Positions 35,804 to 47,125 of a stretch of 64,000 nucleotides of DNA are shown here, piece by piece. Positions within the stretch are counted from its first letter, which is position 1. Each line of letters opens with the position of its first letter. The position numbers and the translations under genes were made by a program. Under the pieces are notes generated by a model. That model did not search any database, was not told where the DNA came from, and was given only the letters and a program-made list of their open reading frames with translations. This DNA comes from Bromus sterilis (taxonomy: Eukaryota > Streptophyta > Magnoliopsida > Poales > Poaceae), in contig OX465598.1 in NCBI GenBank assembly GCA_950022295.1, forward strand, positions 3,472,001 through 3,536,000. Reading direction: 5' to 3'.

Positions 35804-38049
35804 AATTCCTGCTCGTCCTCGAGTAGGTAAATGATGACAAGCATAATTTCTGTGGTGACATGCCACACAACCATAAAAGGACTTTTAAGTAAAGCAATCA
35901 AAGCATGCAATTCAATTCAAGTCTTAACAAGCAAGAGTCTATATTAGCATTGACACAAGCAATAAAAGAACAAAAAGGTGCAAGAGCTCTTGCTGTCTGT
36001 GACTCGAATGTCTCCAGATGGTGTTTGCGTGCAAGCAAGGGATAGGGAAATACGAGAGAAAAAAAGGTTGTTGAGAACAACTATCTACTAAAGTTTCACA
36101 CTTGGTCTCCTTTGGATTCTTATCTGGACTCGTCCCCAGACCACTAGTCAGGTACAAGTCAAACTGATCCACTCCCTTTCAATATTTTGAGCACTCATGC
36201 AATGGATGAGCGTGAGCAAGAAAGTTGACACCTAAAAGGCGAAACAGAAAGAAGGTGGAGGAGGAAGACAAAAAGGTGTGAAAGGCTCACATCAATGAGG
36301 ACAATCATAGGCGAGAGAAGGCCATATGATAGATATGATGTGAGGAGTAGGGATTGCCATACAACGGATGCACATGTGAGCTAAAAGCTCTCCAAGGGAA
36401 CTAGTGGGGGTGCATCTAATTTTCTTGCTCAAGAAGACCTAGAGCTCGTTTGAGGAGGCTCATCATTGGAATATACAAGCCAAGTTCTATAGTGTGAAGG
36501 GTCCCCACATAGCTATATGCATGATGATGATCTCTATGGAGTACAAGGGATAGGAGATGAAGTACTAGTGTGGATCTTTCAAAAGGAATAGTAGTATGCC
36601 CCCTTCTCTCTTTTTTATTTTTTTTCTCTTTTTCTCTTTTATTTTTTTATTTTTTTGGTGGCCTCAATGGCTCTTTCTATTTAACTCTCATTTGTCCTCT
36701 TTGGGATCTTTTGATTTTGTCCTCTTTGGGATTTTTCCCTCACTTTAGGGGCAATACTCTATATTTTACAAGAATATAGGAGATCTTTCACACTTTACAA
36801 AGGTACTCACATAAAGAAAATGTAACTATCATGATGCAAATGTATGACATGAAGATCAAGTCATGAGAAGGTGGATGTTGCATGGCAATGTATCTCGGAA
36901 AGGATATGGAAATGCCTTGTAGATAGGTATGGTGGCTGTTTTGAGGAAAGATATAAGGAGGCTTATGATGACAGAGCGTATCATGCCAAGGGTTTGGATG
37001 CACCGGCGAAGTATGCGCCAACTCTCGAGGTGAGAAAGGGCAATGCACGGTACCGAAGAGGCTAGAAAAAGTATAGGTGGGTGGAAGTGTCAACTTTCGA
37101 ATACTCACATTAGTCTGAAGAACTCATGCACTTATTATCGGTAACTCTCAATCTAATCAGGAGGTTCACAAAGAGACAGGTACCCCGAGGAGGAGTGTAT
37201 GGGGGTTTGGTTATCCTTGCGCATCCTCGACTCATGGTACGTGAGTGTACTCTAATATTCGAACCCTCCAGAGGTTAGTGATCCATCTAGTAGCTAGAGT
37301 TCTCAACAGGGTTTTTTGGTTTTCGAAAAACACACGGATTGCCCAAAATACGACATCTATCACTAATAGGCAAGAGCTCTTGACACCATAAGTTCAAACA
37401 TTACTCTAGTCAATACCTCAAAACTATTGCAAGTTACTACTACAAAGAGAACAACAACTTTAACTACCTACTTTCAGTCAAGACACAGAACTCAGTGCAA
37501 CAGGCAAACTCTCTAACAAGATAAAACATGCAACTTATAGAGAGTTCAACCTAAGACAAAAACAAAATCTCTAGAAAAACTAAAGCACTACAACTAAACA
37601 GAACAACAGCTAAGAAAAGAAAAAGAACAACTCACAGCTAAAAGAATAAGCATGCAAATCCTATGAGGAGTTCTAGTTCAAGTGGAGCATGTATCTCTCC
37701 CACACAAAAGAGTAAGTTGGGGGTCTAACTTGTTACTACAGCAAACCAAGCAAAAGAAAACTAAAAACAAAACCTAAGAGCGAGACGCTCCAAGCAAAGC
37801 ACATAACGCATGAAGTGATAAAAATATAGTGCAACGAGAGATGAACTGATAATTGTTGATGAAGAAGGGGATGCACGGGGGCATCCCCAAGCTTAGACGC
37901 TTGAGTCTCCTTGAATATTTATTGGGGGTGCACATGGGCATCCCCAATCTTGAGCATTTGACACTCCTGAATCTTCTTTCATCATACTCCATCGCGCACT
38001 TGAAAACTCCCTTCATACATAACTCATTGTAGGCTGATTAGAGAGGTTA
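35804..38049 (-). other. 3' internal region of the minus-strand Gypsy element
   Basis: Non-coding or decayed internal DNA matching the 3' half of the nested plus-strand element (about 41300-43540) in inverted order. It includes a T-rich run (36600-36660) and a plus-strand frame remnant at about 36868-37080 with KGYGNAL-like words. That frame is antisense to the element and is broken by a stop where the other copy reads through. Confidence 0.7.
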
Positions 38050-38054
38050 GTACC

Positions 38055-39695
38055 TGATACGTCCAAAACGTATCTATAATTTCTTCTTGCTCCATGCATG
38101 TTTTGTGTGATATTGCTATGATCTAGATACACTTTCATACACTTTTGATCATATTTGGACTAACCTATTAACTCAGTGCACCACAGTGCCAGTTCCTGTT
38201 TTCTGCTGTTTTTCTGTTTCAGTTTTCCCCCATATAAAAAGTGCTCCAAAAATTCGGGAAAATCAGATAAAAAATCAGCGCAGTAGAACCTTCCGGAAGA
38301 ACCTGGGTGGGGCCAGAGGGCCACCACCAGGGGCCCAGGCGCCCTGGTGGCGCGCCCTAGGGCCTGGCCGCGCCAGGGGGGCGCCTGGACCCCTGGTGGC
38401 CCCCCTGGCTGCCCCCCTTCGCCTATATATTCTTCGTGACAAGAAACCCTCGGGGACAGAACCCTTTTTCGCGATCTCACCTCTGTTCCGCCGCCGCCGC
38501 GATTCTGAGATCGGGAGCACCAGAAGACCTCTTCCCGGCACCCTGCCGGAGGGAGGGCCGACCTCCGGGAGTCTCCTCTCCACCATGGATGCTTCCCGGA
38601 TGTCTCGTGAGTAGTTTTCTTTGGACCATGGGTCCGTGATCAGTAGCCATGTGATGTTCTCCTCCCCTCTTTGTTCTTCATGGTTTAGACCTCGTGAGCT
38701 GCCCTACATGATCGAGGCACTTTTGTAATCTTTCTTCTGTTGCTATGCTGAGTTTGATGGGATCTGATGGATTATGAGATTATGTTCAGATTGTGATTGA
38801 GTAATATATTTGGTTTTTATCTCTTATATTTTTGTTCCTAAGTAATTCTTGCATGTTCTCCGTTGCTGTTTATTGCTTTGGCCAAGTAGTAGGTAGTAAC
38901 TCCAAGAGGGAACGTTTTGCTCGATTGTGGGTTCATGCCCCCCGATGACACGCTAGAGTGACAGAAACATGAGTCTAGGGGATGTGTTGTTGCCACAAGG
39001 GGGAAAACAACGGTGCTTGTAACCGCGGTTACGAGGATTGTTTACTTTACGCAAAGTGCTTTTTAACGCAGTTGTCTGTTGCTTTGGGTTTACACTTTGG
39101 GTGGGGCTCGCAACTTAATACCAGCGAGATGTTCTGGATATATATCTCAAGGTGGATGATTAGTAGTAGATGCAGTTGGATTTCGGTCTACTTATTTTGG
39201 CGTTCTGCCCATGCTTTTGAGCCTCTTCCTTTCTTTTGTAGCATAGTTAGCATTGCGGTGCGTTCATAACCCTGTCAATTGCCCTTCTGTAATTTGTTCA
39301 CCTCGCATAGCAGTTTTATCGTCTTTTGGGAGAGAGACATCACTAGTGAACATCACGTATCCCGGTCCATATCCTCATCACTGTTTACACGCTCATTTAC
39401 TTTTCTGCTTTTACTTTCAGTTGCTATCATTATCCCTTGCGTTTGATCCTTTGTGAACAACAAGACCGGAGAGATTGACAACCTCTCTGAACTTCGTTGG
39501 GAACAAAGTTATTTGTGTCTGTGTGCAGGTCCACGTCAGTTGTGCCGCTGACACCTACTTATCATCTCCGGAGTCCTACTGTAGACAAACCTTGGTATCT
39601 TTACTAAGGGAAATTTGCTGCTGTGCTACATCACGCCTTCCACTTGGGGTTTACAAACGAAGGGCGAGAAATCACTATCATCACCTCGCACATCA
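38055..39695 (+). repeat. 5' LTR of the plus-strand Gypsy element
   Basis: 1641 bp. A CGCCTATATATTC promoter-like TATA lies at about 38420-38430. The end CGCACATCA is followed by AGCCAAATTTC and the primer-binding site. Confidence 0.94.
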
Positions 39696-39706
39696 AGCCA
39701 AATTTC

Positions 39707-39724
39707 TGGCGCCGTTGCCGGGGA
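39707..39724 (+). other. Primer-binding site (tRNA-Asp type)
   Basis: TGGCGCCGTTGCCGGGGA is the complement of the 3' end of plant tRNA-Asp, 11 bp after the LTR. The same 18 bases occur inverted at 47098-47115 in the other element. Athila-like Gypsy elements commonly use this primer. Confidence 0.9.
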
Positions 39725-39883
39725 CTCCGAGTGCTAAGATAGGGGAGTTGCACACTATCCTTTACCTTTGTTTTTTAGTCTTGTTAGTTTACCTTTCAGT
39801 TTTTATCTTTGTGTCTTATATCAAAAATCACAAAAAATTTGTTTATCTTGCTGTTAGCAGTCCTCCTTGTTTAGATGAACATG

Positions 39884-40711
39884 TTAGGGCTAGGTGCTTT
39901 GCGGGAATCGGAAGTTCTCGATTTCCGTCAAAGAGATGGAGAAAATATGAAGAAGGCATGGGACAGAATCTCTGAAGCACATAAAAGAATTATGCCTTGG
40001 ATACCTATAAAAATTGTGCTTAGAAATTTTTACCATTGTCTTTTTAAGTGATGTAAACACTCTCTTGACATAATAGCCGAAGGAGATTTTCTAGAGTGTG
40101 ATGAAGTTAGGGCTCTTGATATTTTGCATAGTCTATCTAGTTATTTTGTTTATGATCGTAGTATTGACACTGTCATAGATAGACTTGCCACTATTGAAAA
40201 AAGATTGGATGCTCTAGACTTGAGGAAAGTAGAGGAACTTAAGTCCAACAAGAAAGAAATGTTGGAGATAGATGATGATTGGGAGCCCTTTGTTAGGATT
40301 AGCATCTCTAACCAAGGCTTCCTTGCTCTTTGTGATATTGGATCCACAGTTTCTACTATGCCAAAAATAGTTTATGATTCTTTGAAGCTAGATATGGATA
40401 AATTATCATCTTATCATGAACATTCTAATGGAGATATTTCAGAGATTAAAGGAAAGGTAAAAGAAGTCCAAGTTGCATTCCTTCATAGGACTGCACCAAT
40501 GGATTTCTTCATCATGGAGCCAAACCAAAGTAACATTGTGCTCGGAAGAGACTTCCTCCGTGCCATGAAAGGCTTAATTGATATTGGTAACAGGCACATA
40601 CGCTTACGCGGTATGGCGAAAGGTAAGTATCTCTTTCCTAGGAAGAAGAAGAATGAGCTTATTGAAAATCAATTTGAAGGTTTTTATGATTCTGATCTTG
40701 GAGACCCTTGA
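39884..40711 (+). pseudogene. gag-protease remnant of the plus-strand Gypsy element
   Basis: A frame from about 40087 to 40711 continues a gag-like end (AEGDFLECDEVRALDIL) into a retroviral-type aspartic protease. The active-site segment reads LCDIGSTVST, where the usual form is DTGS or DLGAS, and the flap-distal motif IVLGRDFLRA is present. Upstream, gag pieces (AWDRISEAHKRIMPWIP, LRNFYHCLF) lie in other frames separated by stops. The frame ends at 40711 before any reverse transcriptase. Ile in place of Thr or Leu after the catalytic Asp is unusual but seen in plant Athila relatives. It is a broken gene, not expressed as an intact polyprotein. Confidence 0.8.
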
Positions 40712-42193
40712 TTCTTCTTTTGCATCATGCCTAGCTTAAAGGCATAAAAGAAAGCGCTTTTGGGAGGCAGCCCGCAACGAATTTAGGTTTTTCTTTTTGC
40801 TTTTGTTGTGTCTTGATGTTTGTTACTACTGCAGCAACATCATTGTATCTTTATTTTTCAGCTTTGTGCCAAGTTATAGCCTCTTATGATAAGGGAAGCA
40901 AAAGTTGTGACGTGCTGTCCAGAAAATAGATTCTGTCCCTTGACAGAAAAATTCGAATCAAATCACCAGATCATCTTTTTGATCTGAATTTTTTTGACAG
41001 CATGCTCTATACAATTTTTAAACTTTCGTATGTTCTGAGTTTTTTGATTTGAGTTGCAGCAGTGCCCCTAAAAAATTCTTTACTACCTGCTGTTCTGTTT
41101 TTCACAGATTCTGCCACGTTTTGTCTCTCTTCACTTTTGCAAACCTTAAGCTTGCTTTTTCTTTGCAAAAACTTTTTGGCACTCTTGAGAAACAGTAGCT
41201 CTTCAAGAATATCTTTATATCCAGTGGGGAAAAATTATTTTATTAAGGGTACTAACCTCTCTAATCAGCTTATGATGAGTTATGTATGAAGGGAGTTTTC
41301 AAGTGTGCGATGGAAGATGATGAAAGAAGATCCAGGAGTGTCAAGCGCTCAAGCTTGGGGATGCCCCATGCATCCCCAATAAATATTCAAGGAGTCTCAA
41401 GCGTCTAAGCTTGGGGATGCCCACGTGCATCCCCTTCTCCATCAACAATCATCAATTCGTTCTTCGTCTCACTATATTTTTATCACTTCATGCGTTATGT
41501 GCTATGCTTGGAGCGTCTCGCTCTTAGGTTTTATTTTTAGTTTTCTTTAGTTTTGCTTGCTGGTCATAACAAGTTAGATCCCGTCTTACTTTGTGTGGGA
41601 GAGAAACACGCTCCACTCCAATCTAGAACACATCATAGGATTTTTCCTACTTATCTTTTTGCTGTTGTGTGTTCTTTATCTTTTCGTAGCTGCTGCCATG
41701 TTTAGTTTTATTCTTAGTTTGTCTTTAGCAAGAGCCTTGGATTTTATTTAGTATGTTGCTGGAACTCTTTTTAGTTATCTTCTTTATCTTGTTAAAGAGA
41801 GTTGGTTGTTGCACTGAGTAGTGTCTTGTCTTGAAAGTAGGTAATTGAGGTTGCTATTTAATTCTAGTAGTAACTTGCAATAGTTTTGAGGTATTGATGT
41901 GAGTAATGTTTGAACTTTTGGTGCCAAGAGCTCTAGCCTATTAGTGATAGGTGTCGTATTTTGGGCAATCCGTGTGTATTTTCAAAACCTACAAAACTAG
42001 TTGAGAACTCTAGCTAATAGATGGATCACTAATCTTTGGAGGGATCGAATATTAGAGTACACTCACGTACCATGAGTCGAGGATGCGCAAGGATAACCAA
42101 ACCCCCATACACTCCTCCTCGGGGTACTTGTATCTTTGTGAACCTCCTTATTAGATTGAGAGTTACCGATAATAAGTGCATGAGTTCTTCGGA

Positions 42194-42445
42194 CTAATGT
42201 GAGTATTGAAAGTTGACACTTCCACCTTCCCATATTTTGCAAGCCTCTCCTGTGCCCTGCATTGCCTTCTTCTCACTCCGAGAGTTGGCGTCCACCTTCG
42301 CCGGTACATCCAAACCCTTGGCATTATATGCTCTATCATCATAAACCTCCTTATATCTTTCCTCAAAACAGCAACCATACCTACCTATCAAGGCATTTCC
42401 ATAGCCTTTCCGAGATATATTGCCATGCAACATCCACCTCTTCAA
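42194..42445 (-). pseudogene. Antisense-oriented frame in the plus-strand Gypsy element
   Basis: An 83-codon minus-strand frame (WMLHGNISRKGYGNALIG...) lies opposite to the direction of the element. The same sequence occurs in the minus-strand element (36868-37080, plus strand) with a stop and a one-base length difference. No family is recognised. It may be a captured gene piece in antisense orientation carried by the whole family. Confidence 0.45.
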
Positions 42446-43543
42446 GACTTGATCTTCATGTCATACATGTTCCTGCTACACTGGCAGCGACATACATTGC
42501 ATACATCATGATAGTTACATCTTCTTTATGATTTTGAGTACCTTGTAAAGTGTGAAAGATCTCCTTTACCTTCTTGTAAAATAGAGTGTTGCCCTTAAGT
42601 GAGGAAAAGATCCCAAAGTGGACACAATAAAAGATCCCAAAGAGGACAAATGAGAGTTAAATAGAAAGAGCCATTGAGGCCACCAAAAAAATACAAAAAG
42701 ATAGAAAAAAGAAAAAAAGAAATAAAAAAAGAGAAAGGGGGCAACACTACTAACCTTTTGAGAGATCCACACTAGTACTCCCTTTATATCCTTGTACTCC
42801 ATAGAGATGATCATTATGCATATAGCTATGTGGGGACCTTCACACTATAGAACTTGGCTTGCATATTCCAAGGATGAGCCTCCTCAAAAGAGCTCTAGGT
42901 CTTCATGAGCGAGCAAGTTAGATGCACCCCCACTAGTTCCATTGGAGAGCTTTCTAGCTCGTATGTGCATCCGTTGCATGGCAATCCCTACTCCTCACAT
43001 CATATCTATCATTTGGCATCTCTTGCCTATGATTGTCCTCATTGATGTGAGCATTTCTCATCCTTTTTGTCTTCCTCCTCCGTACTCCTCTCTTTTCCAT
43101 CCTAAGTGTCAACTCTCATGCTTACGCTCATCCATTGCATGAGTGCTCAAAATATCAAAAAGGAGTGGATCAAATTGACTTGTACCTGGCTAGTGGTCAG
43201 GGGACGAGTCAAGATAAGATTCCAAAGAAGACCGAGTGTGAAACTTTAGTAGATTGAGTTCTCAACAAATAAATGTTTTTCTCGTATTCCTTATCCCCCT
43301 TCTTGCACGCAAACACAATTTGGAGACATTCGAGTCACGGACAGCGAGAGCTCTTGCACCTAATGTTCTTTTGTTACTTGTTTCAATGCTAATATAGACT
43401 CTTGCATGTTATGACTTGAATTGAATCTCTAACCTTGATTGGTTTACTTTTTCAAAGTTCTTATATGGTTTCTAGCATGTCACCACGGAAATTATGCCGT
43501 TATCATTTACCACGGAACGAGCAGGAATTAAGCTTGGGGATGT

Positions 43544-45185
43544 TGATACGTCTAAAACGTATCTATAATTTCTGCTTGCTCCATGCATGTTTTGTGTGAT
43601 ATTGCTATGATCTAGATACACTTTCATACACTTTTAATCATATTTGGACTAACCTATTAACTCAGTGCACCACAGTGCCAGTTCCTGTTTTCTGCTGTTT
43701 TTCTATTTCAGTTTTCCCCCATATAAAAAGTGCTCCAAAAATTCAGGAAAAATCAGATAAAAAATCAGCGCATTAGAACCTTCCGGAAGAACCTGGGTGG
43801 GGCCAGAGGGCCACCACCAGGGGCCCAGGCGCCCTGGTGGTGCGCCCTAGGGCCTGGCCGCGCCAGGGGGGCGCCTGGACCCCTGGTGGCCCCCCTGGCT
43901 GCCCCCCTTCGCCTATATATTCTCCGTGACTAGAAACCCTCGGGGACAGAACCCTTTTTCGCGATCTCGCCTCTGTTCCGCCGCCGCCGCGCTTCCGAGA
44001 TCGGGAGCACCAGAAGACCTCTTCCCGGCACCCTACCGGAGGGAGGGCCGACCTCCGGGAGTCTCCTCTCCACCATGGATGCTTCCCGGATGTCTCGTGA
44101 GTAGTTTTCTTTGGACCATGGGTCCGTGATCAGTAGCTATGTGATGTTCTCCTCCCCTCTTTGTTCTTCATGGTTTAGACCTCGTGAGCTGCCCTACATG
44201 ATCGAGGCACTTTTGTAATCTTTCTGTTGTTGCTATGCTGAGTTTGATGGGATCTGATGGATTATGAGATTATGTTCATATTGTGATTGAGTAATATATT
44301 TGGTTTTTATCTCTTATATTTTTGTTCCTAAGTAATTCTTGCATGTTCTCCGTTGCTGTTTATTGCTTTGGCCAAGTAGTAGGTAGTAACTCCAAGAGGG
44401 AACGTTTTGCTCGATTGTGGGTTCATGCCCCCCGATGACACGCTTGAGTGACAGAAACATGAGTCTAGGGGATGTGTTGTTTCCACAAGGGGGAAAATAA
44501 CGGTGCTTGTAACCGCGGTTACGAGGATTGTTTACTTTACGCAAAGTGCTTTTTAATGCAGTTGTCTGTTGCTTTGGGTTTACACTTTGGGTGGGGCTCG
44601 CAACTTAATACCAGCGAGATGTTCTGGATAGATATCTCAAGGTGGATGATTAGTAGTAGATGCAGTTGGATTTCGGTCTACTTATTTTGGCGTTCTGCCC
44701 ATGCTTTTGAGCCTCTTCCTTTCTTTTGTAGCATAGTTAGCATTGCAGTGCGTTCATAATCCTGTCAATTGCCCTTCTGTAATTTGTTCACCTCGCATAG
44801 CAGTTTTATCGTCTTTTGGGAGAGAGACATCACTAGTGAACATCACGTATCCCGGTCCATATCCTCATCACTGTTTACACGCTCATTTACTTTTCTGCTT
44901 TTACTTTCAGTTGCTACCATTATCCCTTGCGTTTGATCCTTTGTGAACAACAAGACCGGAGAGATTGACAACGTCTCTGAACTTCGTTGGGAACAAAGTT
45001 ATTTGTGTCTGTGTGCAGGTCCACGTCAGTTGAGCCACTGACACCTACTTATCATCTCCGGATTCCTACTAGAGACAAACCTTGGTATCTTTACTGAGGG
45101 AAATTTGCTGCTGTGCTACATCACGCCTTCCACTTGGGGTTTACCAACGAAGGGCGAGAAATCACTATCATCACCTCGCACATCA
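43544..45185 (+). repeat. 3' LTR of the plus-strand Gypsy element
   Basis: 1642 bp, starting TGATACGTCTAAAACG and ending CGCACATCA. It differs from the 5' LTR by scattered substitutions and one-base indels only. Confidence 0.94.
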
Positions 45186-45706
45186 GTACCCTAATAAAAT
45201 AATTTTCCTCTACTGCATTAAAGATTTCCAGGAAGAGCTACTGTTTCCCAAGATTGCCAAAAGGTTTTTGCAAATAAAAAGCAAGCTTAAGGTTTGCAAA
45301 AGTGAAGAGAGACAAAACGTGGCTGAATCTGTGAAAAACAGAACAGCAGATAGAAACAAATTTTTTAGGGATACTTCTACAACTCAAATAAAAAAACTCA
45401 GAACATACGGAAGTTTCGTAATTGTATAGAGCATGCTGTGTAAATAATTCAGCTCAAAAAGATGAACTGGGATTTTTCTCTGATTTTTCTAGTCACGAGG
45501 ACAGAATCTGTTTTCTGGACAACATGTCACAACTTTCACTTCCCTTGCCGTATGAGGCTAAACTTGGCACAAAGCTTGAAAAGTAAAGATACAATGATGT
45601 TGCTACAGTAGTAACAATCATCAAGACAACTAAGAACAGAACAAAAGCAAAAAGAAAAACCTAAATTCGTTGCGGGCTGCCTCCCGAAAGCGCTTCTTTA
45701 AAGCCA

Positions 45707-46954
45707 TTAGCTAGGCTTAAAGATTATAGAAGATGCTCTCACAAGAATAAGAATTTTGAAGCAAAAGAGAGCATCAAGAAGCAAATATGAAACACATTTA
45801 AGCCTAACCCACTTCCTATGCATAGGCATCTTGTAAGAAAATAAATCAAAGAAGCACAAAGTGACATGCATAGGAAGGTCGAAAAAGAACAACTTCAAAA
45901 CTTTTAACATAAAGAGAGGAGTTTTAGTAATATGGAAGTTTCTAGAACCAAACTTCCCTCTCTGAAAATAATTTTCAGTAGTATCATGAACAACATCAAG
46001 AATATAAATATCACATAAATCATGTTGTTCATGAACTGCAAGCACACGTGTATACTTTTCAACACGGTCTTTAGGATCATAAGATAAATGCAACCCATCA
46101 CATTGAGCTTCGATAAGAGGAAAATTCTCCGGAGTTGGAGATTTTAAAAGGATAATAGGACACTCAAGTGTGGGTGCGATAGCAAAATTTTCATGCTTAA
46201 CATGAAGAACTATAGAAAGTTCATCTCCGTAAGCATCATCCATAGTGGCATCACGGCCATAAGCATAGAAGGCATCGACTTCATCAAAAAGGGATATTTC
46301 AAAAGAATCCATAGGATCATAATACTCACATAAGGTAAGATTCAAAGAGTTACTCTCATTAGAAGGTAGACATGGATGGATCCACTCTTCCTCCTTTTGT
46401 TCGTCACTCTCCTCCTCTTTTTCATCCAAGGAGCTTTCGGTTTCATCAATTTCTTCTTTCATAGAGTCCTGCAAAATATTAATCTCTTCCTTTGGGGGAG
46501 AGATTCTCTCAAGATGATCAGTAATATAATAATTTGCATCGTAATTTTCCAAACAATAGTTAAGCATAGCAAGACTCTCAGATTTGTAAGGGGCATCATC
46601 AATATTTTTAAGAAGAGAAGTAATTTCATAGGCACCCTTATAAGCAACAAATTCTTCTATTTCCTCTGCATCATAAAAATCATAGCTTCTCTTAGCATAA
46701 GAAGCTAAGGTTTCATCATCATTGTACTCACATTGGAAAGCAAGGTGTTTATGCCTCATAAAGCAACAAGATTCATCCCTGCAGAAAGATATATTATATA
46801 TTGAGCACAAGTTTCTAGCATACTCATACAACTGATGTATTTGTTTCCATAAGTGTATTCCCTTTTGAGACAAGCGGTGTTCCTTGTACCACTTTTGTTG
46901 ATCCTCAGTGACTCCTCCATGCCAATAAGATATGGTTTCAAAGAAGTCAGACAT
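45707..46954 (-). CDS. Unidentified long ORF of the minus-strand Gypsy element
   Basis: A 415-codon frame starts 144 bases inside the primer-binding site of its element, the position gag would hold. The product is acidic in its middle (a run of Glu and Asp around residues 165-195) and Cys-poor. It has no CCHC zinc knuckle, no protease motif and no membrane domain except a hydrophobic C-terminal stretch (about 350-410), probably read past the true end. It begins MSDFFETISYW. The intact frame in a decayed element suggests recent selection or youth. The family is not recognised; a highly modified gag or an element-specific accessory protein are both possible. Confidence 0.6.
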   Translation of the reverse strand: MSDFFETISYWHGGVTEDQQKWYKEHRLSQKGIHLWKQIHQLYEYARNLCSIYNISFCRDESCCFMRHKHLAFQCEYNDDETLASYAKRSYDFYDAEEIEEFVAYKGAYEITSLLKNIDDAPYKSESLAMLNYCLENYDANYYITDHLERISPPKEEINILQDSMKEEIDETESSLDEKEEESDEQKEEEWIHPCLPSNESNSLNLTLCEYYDPMDSFEISLFDEVDAFYAYGRDATMDDAYGDELSIVLHVKHENFAIAPTLECPIILLKSPTPENFPLIEAQCDGLHLSYDPKDRVEKYTRVLAVHEQHDLCDIYILDVVHDTTENYFQRGKFGSRNFHITKTPLFMLKVLKLFFFDLPMHVTLCFFDLFSYKMPMHRKWVRLKCVSYLLLDALFCFKILILVRASSIIFKPS

Positions 46955-47125
46955 TGATTGGCAAGTAAGGAACTAGACATACTATTTTTTTGAATTTTTG
47001 ATAAAGGACACTAAAGTAAAAACGGAAAGGTAAACTAACAAGACTAAAAAGCAAAGATAAAAGATAGTGTGCAACTCCCCTATCTTGTAGACTGGAGTCC
47101 CCGGCAACGGCGCCAGAAAAGTTGC

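Larger units (their letters stand above)
38055..45185 (+). mobile_element. Gypsy (Athila-type) non-autonomous element, plus strand
   Basis: 5' LTR 38055-39695 and 3' LTR 43544-45185 (1641 and 1642 bp), each running TGATACGTC to CGCACATCA. GTACC is duplicated at 38050-38054 and 45186-45190. A tRNA-Asp primer site lies at 39707-39724 and a purine tract AAGCTTGGGGATGT just before the 3' LTR. By eye I count about 35 differences between the LTRs (near 2%), so the insertion is fairly young. The 3.85-kb internal region keeps gag and protease remnants but no polymerase or integrase. It is the innermost, therefore youngest, layer of the nest. Confidence 0.95.

Noticed and set aside
39707..39724. tRNA-Asp gene
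   Set aside because: Only the 18 bases complementary to the tRNA 3' end are present; it is a retroelement primer-binding site. The same holds for 47098-47115.
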